From Akkermansiaceae bacterium (GTDB lineage Bacteria; Verrucomicrobiota; Verrucomicrobiia; Verrucomicrobiales; Akkermansiaceae): a DNA stretch of 11,333 nt. The notes beneath the pieces are model-generated. The model saw only the letters and a program-made list of their open reading frames with translations. It searched no databases and was not told where the DNA came from. The first letter of the stretch is position 1, and every line of letters begins with the position of its first letter. Position numbers and translations under genes: made by a program. Shown here piece after piece: positions 1 to 6,349 of the stretch. The DNA lies in the NCBI GenBank assembly GCA_028293225.1, contig JAQGPE010000819.1, positions 1 through 11,333 on the forward strand. Reading direction: 5' to 3'.

Positions 1-1483
1 CGACGTCATTGGAGATGGCCACGGCGTGACCAAACGCCAGGGAGGAGGTTCCGGCCGGGGTCGGAATATCGACTTCCTTGGTCCAGCTCCCATCGCCCCC
101 CTTGCGATAGATCATCGCCATCTTGACGGAGCTGGTGCCGTAACTGAAGACGAAGGCAGTGCCTGACAGGGCCAGCGACAGCGGGCGGCGGCGCCGGTCC
201 ACCGCATCCACATAGTCGTTGTCGATCAGCAACCCCATATCCAGCATCGACTGCTGGGTCCAGACGCCGCCGGTCCGGTTGTAGACATGGACGTAACGCT
301 GCCAGAAATTACTCTGATAGAGGGCGGAACTCGCAATCAGCAACGTGTCACCTGAAAGCGCGACCGCACTGCCGAAGCTGGCCAAATTGTAAGGATTGGG
401 GAATGAGAGATTATCCGGCGAAATGAGCTTCTGTTGCAGGGACCAGACGGAACCGCTGCGGGTGAAAATCGATACCGCTCCGGAGCCGGTCGCCCGCTCG
501 TTCGCGAAGGGTTCTCCGATGACTGCCGTATCTCCATCCAGCGCCACGACATCTCCGAACAGGGCGCCATTTCGCGAGATCGGATCGGTCAGCCGCTGCT
601 CCAGCGAAACCACCAGCGGATCGACCGTCAGCGGGTAGCGGGCGTCGCGGTCATTGATGGCGATGACTACCCCGTCCCCTGCCGGGTGCATGTGCGCGGC
701 GAGCTGCCTGCCACCGGCGTCCCAGACCTTCAGATCGCGATAGCCCAGCACCGGGAGGTCCGTAGCGGGATCGACGAAGACGAGGTTCTCCGCCCCTTCA
801 GGATCGGGCTCGGCGCGGAGTTCGGAAAGCAGGAGCCGCAGCACTGCGGGCCCCGCTTCGGCGGATGGCCGCTCGTTGAGTTGAAAGCCGTGCTCGAAGC
901 CCTCCGGGCGGTTCCGGTACCACTCGGTGATCGCCCCATGATCCCGCGCGGCCCGGTCTCCCTCAGCGCTCCAGGCATCACCGGCCGGCGCCGACTTCAG
1001 CCGCAGGGAAGCCTGCCAGCATACGCCCGGCAGCCCGGACCCGAACCGCACGCCGCCGTCATCCAGAAAGCGGGCGGTGAGTTGCTGGCCAGGGTTCGCG
1101 GCGAAAAACGCAGCCCCCTGGTTTTGCGGAAGCTGCCGCGCCGCTGCCCCGGGAATCGGCTGCACCGCATGGGCCGCCTCGCGAATCGCCTGCTGCAGCG
1201 AGGCCTGCTCGTCCGCGGGCAGATCACTGATCGAAGTGACCGCGCGGGTCTGCGGATCGGTCAGCGGCGCCGGCATTTCCTCCTCCGCCAGCTCCCGCCG
1301 CAGAGGCGGTCGCGGCAAACCCGGCGGGCCGGAAGAGGAGAAATCCTGAGGCTTCTCCGGCGGACGCGACGTCCGGTTGAGAGAAGGGTTCGCGCTTTCG
1401 CTGACGTGCAACCAGCTCAGTGAGACACCAAGCAGGCACGCCAGAGAAAACGCCCATTGCGAGCGTCGGTTCTTGGTTTGCAT
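1..1483 (-). CDS. Secreted FG-GAP beta-propeller protein (3' part off the left edge)
   Basis: The frame is open from an ATG at 1483 to the left edge (494 complete codons), so the C-terminus is missing. Residues 1-31 form a signal peptide: a basic start (MQTKNRR), a hydrophobic core and an Ala at the likely cleavage site. Residues 35-75 are Pro-rich. A module around 150-291 ends in 'YPLTVDPLV' (283-291), a signature that precedes beta-propellers in many Verrucomicrobiota and Planctomycetota exoproteins. FG-GAP (integrin-alpha type) repeats follow: 'FGDVVALDGDTAVIGEP' from residue 309, a second copy containing 'FGSAVALSGDTLLIAS', and a third beginning 'FGHAVAISNDV' at the edge. FG-GAP blades usually form surface propellers for adhesion or ligand binding, so an exported structural role is inferred. 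No enzyme motif is visible. No clear Shine-Dalgarno precedes the ATG, and translation is continuous with no frameshift. The gene is divergent from the OmpA-like gene. A long antisense frame at 434-1423 is a GC-rich shadow. Confidence 0.85.
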   Translation of the reverse strand, partial: MQTKNRRSQWAFSLACLLGVSLSWLHVSESANPSLNRTSRPPEKPQDFSSSGPPGLPRPPLRRELAEEEMPAPLTDPQTRAVTSISDLPADEQASLQQAIREAAHAVQPIPGAAARQLPQNQGAAFFAANPGQQLTARFLDDGGVRFGSGLPGVCWQASLRLKSAPAGDAWSAEGDRAARDHGAITEWYRNRPEGFEHGFQLNERPSAEAGPAVLRLLLSELRAEPDPEGAENLVFVDPATDLPVLGYRDLKVWDAGGRQLAAHMHPAGDGVVIAINDRDARYPLTVDPLVVSLEQRLTDPISRNGALFGDVVALDGDTAVIGEPFANERATGSGAVSIFTRSGSVWSLQQKLISPDNLSFPNPYNLASFGSAVALSGDTLLIASSALYQSNFWQRYVHVYNRTGGVWTQQSMLDMGLLIDNDYVDAVDRRRRPLSLALSGTAFVFSYGTSSVKMAMIYRKGGDGSWTKEVDIPTPAGTSSLAFGHAVAISNDV

Positions 1484-1845
1484 AATTTCAGTGGGGAGGA
1501 GCCCACGAAAGTTAAGCCTCACCTTAGGCCCCGGGGCGCCGGCTGTCGAGGTAGGGAAATCTCCGCTCAATTCAGGTCCGCCCGCAGTTCAGGAATGGCC
1601 GCGCTCTGTTTTACAGTGACCGCCGTACCTGCCCCATCCCTACCGCCACCCCCATCATGCGGATTGCCCTTTTCCCACTGCATGCCGATGCGGAATGCCC
1701 GTAAAAGCGCGCCTGCCCCTTGCGCCGCGCGCTCGAAATCCGGCGAACTGCCAACCCTTGCCACTTCAGGGCTGGCGGGGATTTCCAAGCCCGGAAAAAT
1801 GCCCGTTCCGGCAGCAGGGCACGCCAAGTGCAAGGCCGCCCTTGC
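1484..1845. other. Divergent intergenic region between the FG-GAP and OmpA-like genes
   Basis: This 362-base stretch separates two genes transcribed away from each other, so it should hold both promoters and 5' leaders. Open frames cross it on both strands, but their translations are Arg/Pro/Ala-rich and lack a signal peptide, domain motif or ribosome site. The plus-strand frame of the OmpA-like gene can be extended upstream to an ATG at 1720, but that adds 42 basic residues in front of a good signal peptide. I found no convincing -35/-10 pair or RNA gene. Confidence 0.5.
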
Positions 1846-2568
1846 ATGAAATCCCAACTTCTACTCATTGCCCTGATCACTCCGGTCATCGCGCAGGAAC
1901 CTCTTCCCCGTCCCGGCACCGCGGTCGAAAAAACCGTCACCGAAACCGTCACTCCCGACGGCCAGCGCACCGTGGAAGAGACCGTCGTCGCTAAGCCAGC
2001 GGTCCCCGTCGCCCCTCCTGCGCCGGCTGTCGTCGCGGTTGCCGCCGGCTTCGATCCCGCCCGCCGCCTGGCCATCGTCCCCCGGGCCATCCCGGTCGCC
2101 CCGCCAGCCGCCCCGGGCACCCGCACGGAAACGACCGAGACCACCACCACGCAGGTTGGGGGCCGCGTCTACAACACCGAGCGCAGTGTCGTCGTCTTCG
2201 AGGGCCGCGAACTCCCCTACGTGACCGTGCCGGTCCTCTTCGTTCGTGAAACCGCCGAGCTGCTCGACAGCCAGTCCCGCGCCGCGCTCGACCAGACCGC
2301 CGCCGCCATCACTGCCGTCATCGGCACCGATCCGAACGCGTCCTTCCAGATCGAAGGCCACACCAGCACGGAAGGCACCGACGACTTCAACATGACCCTC
2401 TCCCAGGCCCGCGCGCAGCGGATCTATGACGAGCTCACCCAGCGCTACCACATCTCCCCCGGCGTGCTCACCGCCCGCGGCTACGGCGAGATGTATCCCG
2501 CCTACCCGAACGGCAACGAGACCCAGCTCACGCTCGACCGCCGCGTGCTGGTCGTCCGCACCCGCTGA
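1846..2568 (+). CDS. OmpA-family outer-membrane/peptidoglycan-associated protein
   Basis: This gene encodes 240 residues. The ATG at 1846 was chosen because it gives a clean signal peptide (MKSQLLLIALITPVIA, then QEP); the in-frame ATG at 1720 would bury it. Residues 17 to about 115 are a low-complexity Thr/Val/Pro/Ala-rich linker with runs such as TVTETV and TTETTTT. The C-terminal part from about residue 125 is an OmpA-like domain: 'IEGHTSTEGTDDFNMTLSQARAQRIYDEL' lies around 169-197 (core 'GHTSTEG' at 171-177, 'LSQARA' at 185-190), followed by 'TARGYGE' and 'LDRRVLVV' near the C-terminus. This domain binds the diaminopimelate of peptidoglycan from the periplasm. The usual Asp of 'GHTD' is Ser174 here, while the partner Arg189 is kept. 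There is no transmembrane barrel, so it is more Pal/YiaD-like than true OmpA. The Thr-rich lipoprotein gene follows 187 bases later. Confidence 0.85.
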   Translation: MKSQLLLIALITPVIAQEPLPRPGTAVEKTVTETVTPDGQRTVEETVVAKPAVPVAPPAPAVVAVAAGFDPARRLAIVPRAIPVAPPAAPGTRTETTETTTTQVGGRVYNTERSVVVFEGRELPYVTVPVLFVRETAELLDSQSRAALDQTAAAITAVIGTDPNASFQIEGHTSTEGTDDFNMTLSQARAQRIYDELTQRYHISPGVLTARGYGEMYPAYPNGNETQLTLDRRVLVVRTR

Positions 2569-2755
2569 GCGCCCTCCGCAACGGGCATTCTGCATTTTCC
2601 CGTCCAAGGCGTTGCAGCCTGCCCGAATCGGATTATGGGACCGCCTCAAGAAACCGCTGCAAATCAACAGATTACGACACACCCTCGGTTTTGCACCCCG
2701 TCTGCTTAAAGCGATTGCGAAGGAACTCTCCTCTCACCCAACCAACACTGATCTT

Positions 2756-2938
2756 ATGAAAACCACCATCATTGCCTTCCTCGGCCTTCTTGCCCTGAGC
2801 GCCCTGCCGAGCTGCACCACCGTCCAGCCGGTCGCCACCGTGCCCGCCCAGGCCACGACCACCCAGCAGACCACCACCGCCGTCGAACCCTACACCGGCT
2901 CGACGACCTACAAGAAGACCACCACCACTTCCTACTAA
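2756..2938 (+). CDS. Small Thr-rich lipoprotein (60 aa)
   Basis: The 60-residue product has a lipoprotein signal peptide: MKTTIIAFLGLLALSALPSC with a lipobox (LPSC) and lipidation Cys20. The mature 41-residue chain is low-complexity, with 16 Thr, several Gln and Tyr, and no hydrophobic segment. After lipidation it should be a short flexible tail anchored in the membrane. No family or enzymatic role is recognised. The frame stays open upstream to 2426, where it overlaps the OmpA-like gene, but only the ATG at 2756 gives a signal peptide. No strong Shine-Dalgarno is visible; AAGGAA at 2720-2725 is too distant. It follows the OmpA-like gene on the same strand and also has a Thr-rich composition, so an envelope partnership is possible but unproven. 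Confidence 0.75.
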   Translation: MKTTIIAFLGLLALSALPSCTTVQPVATVPAQATTTQQTTTAVEPYTGSTTYKKTTTTSY

Positions 2939-2975
2939 GCCCGTCCTAGTAGATTGGTCCGCCGTGGCCGAAAAA

Positions 2976-3001
2976 AGGCCATCCCTTTTCGGGGATGGCC
3001 T
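2976..3001 (-). terminator. Rho-independent terminator between convergent genes
   Basis: A perfect 10-bp stem (2976-2985 pairing with 2992-3001) closes a 6-base loop. Read on the minus strand it is followed by six T residues (the complement of the A run at 2970-2975), which fits a terminator for ald, whose stop lies 31 bases upstream. On the plus strand it is followed by TCTTTC, so it may also stop transcripts from the lipoprotein gene. Confidence 0.85.
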
Positions 3002-3031
3002 CTTTCGTCAAATCTCCGTCCTCGCAACGGC

Positions 3032-4144
3032 TCAGACACCGAGCAACTCCGCGGCGGAAGCCACGGCGATGCCGTGAGCGTCACCCACCGGCGCACAGGT
3101 CAACTGGCCACCGGTGGTGTTGACCGCGCCAAGCAGTTCCTTGCGCACGCGGGCCGCACCAGCCACGCCATTGTCGGCGAGCAGGGTGATCCAGCGCTGG
3201 GTGGTGTTGTTGAGAGCCTGGCTGGCGGTGCGGGAATAGGCACCGGGCATGTTCGCCACGCAGTAGTGGATCACGTCCTCCTCGACATAGGTCGGGGCGT
3301 GGTGGGTAGTCGGGCGGGTGGTTTCCGCGCAGCCGCCCTGGTCGACGGCGATGTCGACGAACACGCTGCCCGGCTGCATCAGGCGCAGCATTTCCCGGGT
3401 GATCAGCTTCGGAGCCTTCGCCCCGGGAACCAGCACCGCGCCGATCACCAGATCCACCCGTGGCAGCAGCTCGGCCAGGTTCGCTTCGCTGGAGAAGACT
3501 GTGTGCGTGCCGGTCATGGTGATGTCGAGGAAGCGCATGCGCTCGAAGTCGACTTCAAGAATGGTCACGTCCGCGCCGATGCCGGTCGCCACGCGGGCTG
3601 CGTTCACGCCGGCGGTGCCGCCACCGATGACGACCACGCGGCCGGGAGCCACGCCCGGGACGCCGCCCAGCAGGGTGCCGCGACCGCCGTTGTGCTTGGC
3701 CAGGTGATAGGAACCGACGATCGAGGACATGCGGCCGGCGATTTCACTCATCGGCTCCAGCAGCGGCAGGCGCTTGTTCACCTCCAGGGTCTCATAGGCC
3801 AGCGCGGTGCAGCCGCTCGCCATCAGGGACTCCGTCAGGTGCTTTTCGGCGGCTAGGTGCAGGTAGGTGAAAAGGATGTGGCGGGGCTCCAGGCGGGCGA
3901 CTTCCTCCGGCTGCGGCTCCTTGACCTTCACGATCATGTCGGCGGCCGCGAAGACCGCGCCGGCGTCAGGAAGGATTTCGGCACCGGCCGCCCGGAACTG
4001 CTCGTCCGTGTAGGCCGAGCCATTGCCGGCACCTGTCTGCACGAACACGCGGTGGCCGCGCTTCACGAGTTCTCCTGCGGAGCTGGGGATCATGGAGACG
4101 CGGTTCTCCTGCGCCTTGATTTCTTTCGGGATGCCGATGTTCAT
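3032..4144 (-). CDS. ald: Alanine dehydrogenase
   Basis: This 370-residue cytoplasmic enzyme catalyses NAD-dependent interconversion of L-alanine and pyruvate plus ammonium. The sequence is colinear with the well-studied Mycobacterium enzyme from memory. '[16 protein letters not shown]' supplies substrate-binding Arg15. 'KVKEP' supplies Lys75. 'TYLHLAA' supplies catalytic His96. The Rossmann loop '[11 protein letters not shown]' lies at 173-183, with acidic Glu197 at the end of the next strand, consistent with NAD preference. 'DIAVDQGG' gives Asp268, the equivalent of the catalytic Asp270. Length matches the family (about 370). The ATG at 4144 is chosen because a GGAAGGA site lies 6 bases upstream and the family N-terminus begins exactly there; an upstream in-frame extension to 4339 adds only non-homologous sequence. 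The gene stands alone and ends at a strong terminator. Ald usually serves alanine catabolism or redox balance. Confidence 0.97.
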   Translation of the reverse strand: MNIGIPKEIKAQENRVSMIPSSAGELVKRGHRVFVQTGAGNGSAYTDEQFRAAGAEILPDAGAVFAAADMIVKVKEPQPEEVARLEPRHILFTYLHLAAEKHLTESLMASGCTALAYETLEVNKRLPLLEPMSEIAGRMSSIVGSYHLAKHNGGRGTLLGGVPGVAPGRVVVIGGGTAGVNAARVATGIGADVTILEVDFERMRFLDITMTGTHTVFSSEANLAELLPRVDLVIGAVLVPGAKAPKLITREMLRLMQPGSVFVDIAVDQGGCAETTRPTTHHAPTYVEEDVIHYCVANMPGAYSRTASQALNNTTQRWITLLADNGVAGAARVRKELLGAVNTTGGQLTCAPVGDAHGIAVASAAELLGV

Positions 4145-4150
4145 GTGTTT

Positions 4151-4157
4151 TCCTTCC
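4151..4157 (-). promoter_or_regulatory. Shine-Dalgarno site fixing the ald start
   Basis: On the minus strand this reads GGAAGGA, six bases before the ATG at 4144. It is one of the clearest ribosome sites in the window and supports the short start of ald over the longer upstream extension. Confidence 0.8.
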
Positions 4158-4365
4158 AATAGAGGTGCGCGCGCAGGCATAGGACCCCGCCGGACGCTTG
4201 TCTTCTCGGAAATCCGGGAAAATGTCACAAATTTCGAATTTTGCGCTTCCCTCCCGGTCTGACCGGCCTTTGCGGGCTCAAAACGAAAAGCGCGTCCTGC
4301 CCGCAGAAAACACTTTCCCGGGCCTGAGAAATCCCCCATACGGTGCGCCCGCCCGCAAGGGAAAG

Positions 4366-4439
<74 letters not shown>

Positions 4440-4441
<2 letters not shown>

Positions 4442-4469
4442 TCATCCTCAGTCAGATACGAGGATCATG
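4440..4469 (+). terminator. Possible tRNA terminator hairpin (weak)
   Basis: CATCATCCTC (4440-4449) can pair with GAGGATCATG (4460-4469) with one mismatch around a 10-base loop, directly at the 3' end of the tRNA. No T run follows, so it may be a processing or Rho-type end signal, or chance. Confidence 0.3.
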
Positions 4470-4661
4470 CGATTTGGAGGGAAAATCGGGTGCCTTACCT
4501 CTGCCTCCAGCGGGTAGATGTGCGAATCGAGTCCTTCTGAACCGGGCTCCAAACCTCCGGCCTTTTCTTCGGTGGCCGGGAAGATCCAATTCTCGCTGAT
4601 CTTCAGCAGGGCGTGGTTGGAGCGTGAAATCTCCGCCGTCCTCAGGCAGTAAGACGGGGAT

Positions 4662-5876
4662 ATGGCCATGAACCGTCGCGACTCTCTTTCTCTGGCGCTG
4701 TTGGGCCTCACAGGGTTGGCGGGATGCCGCAGAGATCAAAGCAGCTCAGTGCCATTAGCGGCTAATCCACCCCCGGGCCGGGGCCGGCCTGAGGAGAGGA
4801 AGGAGAAAAGACAGGTCGAGGGCTGGGATCTCGTGCCGGTGTCTGTTGACCCTGGGCTTGAGATCCGCACCGTGGCAGGTCTGCGGCCTTATCGCCCTTC
4901 GGGGTTCGTCGTGCGTCGGGAGGGTCAGGGAGAAAGAACGTTGATCCACAACTACGGCCACGGCGGGGGCGGAATGACTCTCTCTTGGGGATCCTCCCAC
5001 CTGGCGGTGAGCATGGCCGGAGATCTGGCGGGGCGCTCCTGCGCGGTCATCGGAGGGGGGGTGATGGGGCTCTCCACGGCCCGCCTGCTACAACTGCGCG
5101 GCGCGAAGGTGACCCTCTACGCGGCCGCCTTTCCCCCCGAAACCACCTCCGACCGCTCCGGAGCCCAGTGGTGGCCGTTTTCCGTTGTCGATCCGCAGCG
5201 CCGAACCCCGGAATTCGTGGCGCAGTACATCGAAGCGGCAAATTATTCCTTCCGCCGTTTCCAAGGACTGGTGGGCGCGGAGTGGGGGGTGAAGTGGGTC
5301 CCCAATTATTATCTGAGTGACGACACACCTCACAACGACTGGATCGGCGGACCAGGCGGCGTGCTGAGGAATCTGCAGGTAGGTTTTCAGGACTTCGGGC
5401 CGGGGGAGCATGTTTTTCCTGCGAACTATGCGAGGAGATTCTACACCATGATGATCGAGCCCCAAACGTACCTTCGGACGCTGCTGCGGGAGGTGCAGGC
5501 CGCGGGCGCCCAAATTCAAGTGAGGCAATTCGGCAGCCGGGAGGAACTCGCAAGCCTGGCGGAAACAGTGGTCTTCAACTGCACCGGCCTGGCCGCCGCC
5601 GAACTCTTCGGCGATATGGAACTCATTCCCATCCGCGGGCAACTCACCGTGCTGTTGCCACAAGCTGAAGTGAACTACAACCTGATCAGCGGGCCTCTCT
5701 ACATGTTTCCGCGCAGCGATGGGATTGTCCTGGGTGGAACCTACGAGAAAGGCCGTACCGAGGCCATCCCCGACCTAGCGGCGAAGCAGCGCATATTGCA
5801 GGCGCATCGCGTAGTTTTCGAGAAGATGCGGGAGAATCAAACGAAAATGGGTTCCAGTGAACAGGCAAGCCGTTGA
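4662..5876 (+). CDS. Tat/lipoprotein FAD-dependent oxidoreductase, D-amino-acid oxidase superfamily, circularly permuted
   Basis: The product is 404 residues (402 if the ATG at 4668 is used). It opens with 'MNRRDSLSLALLGLTGLAGC': a twin Arg, a hydrophobic stretch and a lipobox (LAGC, Cys22), suggesting Tat export as a folded flavoprotein and anchoring as a lipoprotein. Residues 73-78 'GLRPYR' and 95-110 'IHNYGHGGGGMTLSWG' match the C-terminal active-site and FAD-binding block of D-amino-acid oxidases. The Rossmann motif 'VIGGGVMGLSTA' (129-140) comes after it, followed by 'TTSDRSGAQWWP', 'IEPQTYLRTLLREV' (265-278), 'VFNCTGLAA', 'IRGQ' and 'YMFPRSDGIVLGG', all in normal family order. The protein then ends without a second GLRP block. 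The order is therefore permuted relative to the canonical enzyme. A flavin-dependent oxidase or dehydrogenase acting outside the cytoplasm is inferred; the substrate is unknown. It is an orphan gene beside the tRNA. Confidence 0.85.
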   Translation: MAMNRRDSLSLALLGLTGLAGCRRDQSSSVPLAANPPPGRGRPEERKEKRQVEGWDLVPVSVDPGLEIRTVAGLRPYRPSGFVVRREGQGERTLIHNYGHGGGGMTLSWGSSHLAVSMAGDLAGRSCAVIGGGVMGLSTARLLQLRGAKVTLYAAAFPPETTSDRSGAQWWPFSVVDPQRRTPEFVAQYIEAANYSFRRFQGLVGAEWGVKWVPNYYLSDDTPHNDWIGGPGGVLRNLQVGFQDFGPGEHVFPANYARRFYTMMIEPQTYLRTLLREVQAAGAQIQVRQFGSREELASLAETVVFNCTGLAAAELFGDMELIPIRGQLTVLLPQAEVNYNLISGPLYMFPRSDGIVLGGTYEKGRTEAIPDLAAKQRILQAHRVVFEKMRENQTKMGSSEQASR

Positions 5877-6349
5877 ACGGGCAAGGCAACGAGCTTTCTC
5901 ACTGTACGCCGAAGCCGCGCCCCTGCCGATTTCGCTCAATCCATTGGTGGAAGTGCGTGACCCACGATCAGTGCAAGGGGTCGTGGGGCCGGGATTTATC
6001 CACGAGATGAACGCAACGAGGTCTGTTCCGGCTGGGCTGCTGCCCACGTAGGAGACGTTCCACGTCCAAGACTAGGAAAGCTCCGGATTGAGCGGGAATC
6101 CCGTCGTTTGCGGTAACGGCCGCGCACAATCCCCGTTCGCCCTGCCAACTTTGCGTGTCATGATGCCCTGATGAGAAACGTTTCTTCTTTCCGTCGGGGG
6201 GTGCGGTGTCTTCATTTTCGATACTCCACCTATGAAACCTTTCTTCTGCTTCAAACAGATTGAGGGGATCCGGGAGTGGAGGGGTGGCCGGCAGCCCCAA
6301 CTGCCTTCCCCTCTCCGGCTAAATCCAAAACCTAAAACCCTGCACGATC
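5877..6349. other. 473-base intergenic region without a convincing gene
   Basis: Short frames on both strands (for example 5857-6051 plus and 5968-6300 minus) lack ribosome sites and recognisable protein motifs. Structures seen: an inverted repeat CCCACGA/TCGTGGG (5961-5967 and 5981-5987) with a 13-base loop, which might end the oxidoreductase transcript but has no T run; an 11-base palindrome at 6093-6103; and a perfect 12-base palindrome at 6174-6185. The last 160 bases should carry the leader of the large secreted-protein gene. A small RNA cannot be excluded. Confidence 0.5.
6174..6185. promoter_or_regulatory. Perfect palindrome resembling a LacI-family operator
   Basis: AGAAACGTTTCT is a perfect 12-base palindrome with a central CG, the shape typical of LacI/PurR-family operators (AAACGTTT core). 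It lies 164 bases before the start of the large secreted-protein gene. No regulator gene is in the window, so the assignment rests on motif shape alone. Confidence 0.35.

Noticed and set aside
434..1423. 329-codon plus-strand open frame
   Set aside because: It lies antisense to the FG-GAP gene, is Arg-rich without motifs, and its first ATG has no ribosome site. The minus-strand reading gives a signal peptide and FG-GAP repeats.
1720..1845. 42-residue N-terminal extension of the OmpA-like protein
   Set aside because: It is basic and non-hydrophobic and would place the signal peptide inside the chain; no ribosome site supports the ATG at 1720.
1861..2682. 273-codon minus-strand open frame over the OmpA-like gene
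   Set aside because: Composition is Gly/Arg/Asp-rich with no motif; the opposite strand encodes a signal peptide and an OmpA domain.
2954..3856. 300-codon plus-strand frame over ald
   Set aside because: It is antisense to a textbook alanine dehydrogenase with all catalytic residues and contains many His/Gly/Ala runs but no domain.
4145..4339. 65-residue N-terminal extension of alanine dehydrogenase
   Set aside because: Family homology starts exactly at the ATG at 4144, which has GGAAGGA at the right spacing.
5961..5987. Inverted repeat after the oxidoreductase gene as a terminator
   Set aside because: The 7-bp stem has a 13-base loop and no T run, so I did not call it a terminator.
5857..6051. 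64-codon plus-strand frame overlapping the end of the oxidoreductase gene
   Set aside because: No ribosome site, motif or signal peptide, and its start lies inside the upstream gene.
6093..6103. 11-base palindrome CGGGAATCCCG
   Set aside because: Short and GC-rich, without a T run or partner site; expected by chance at this base composition.
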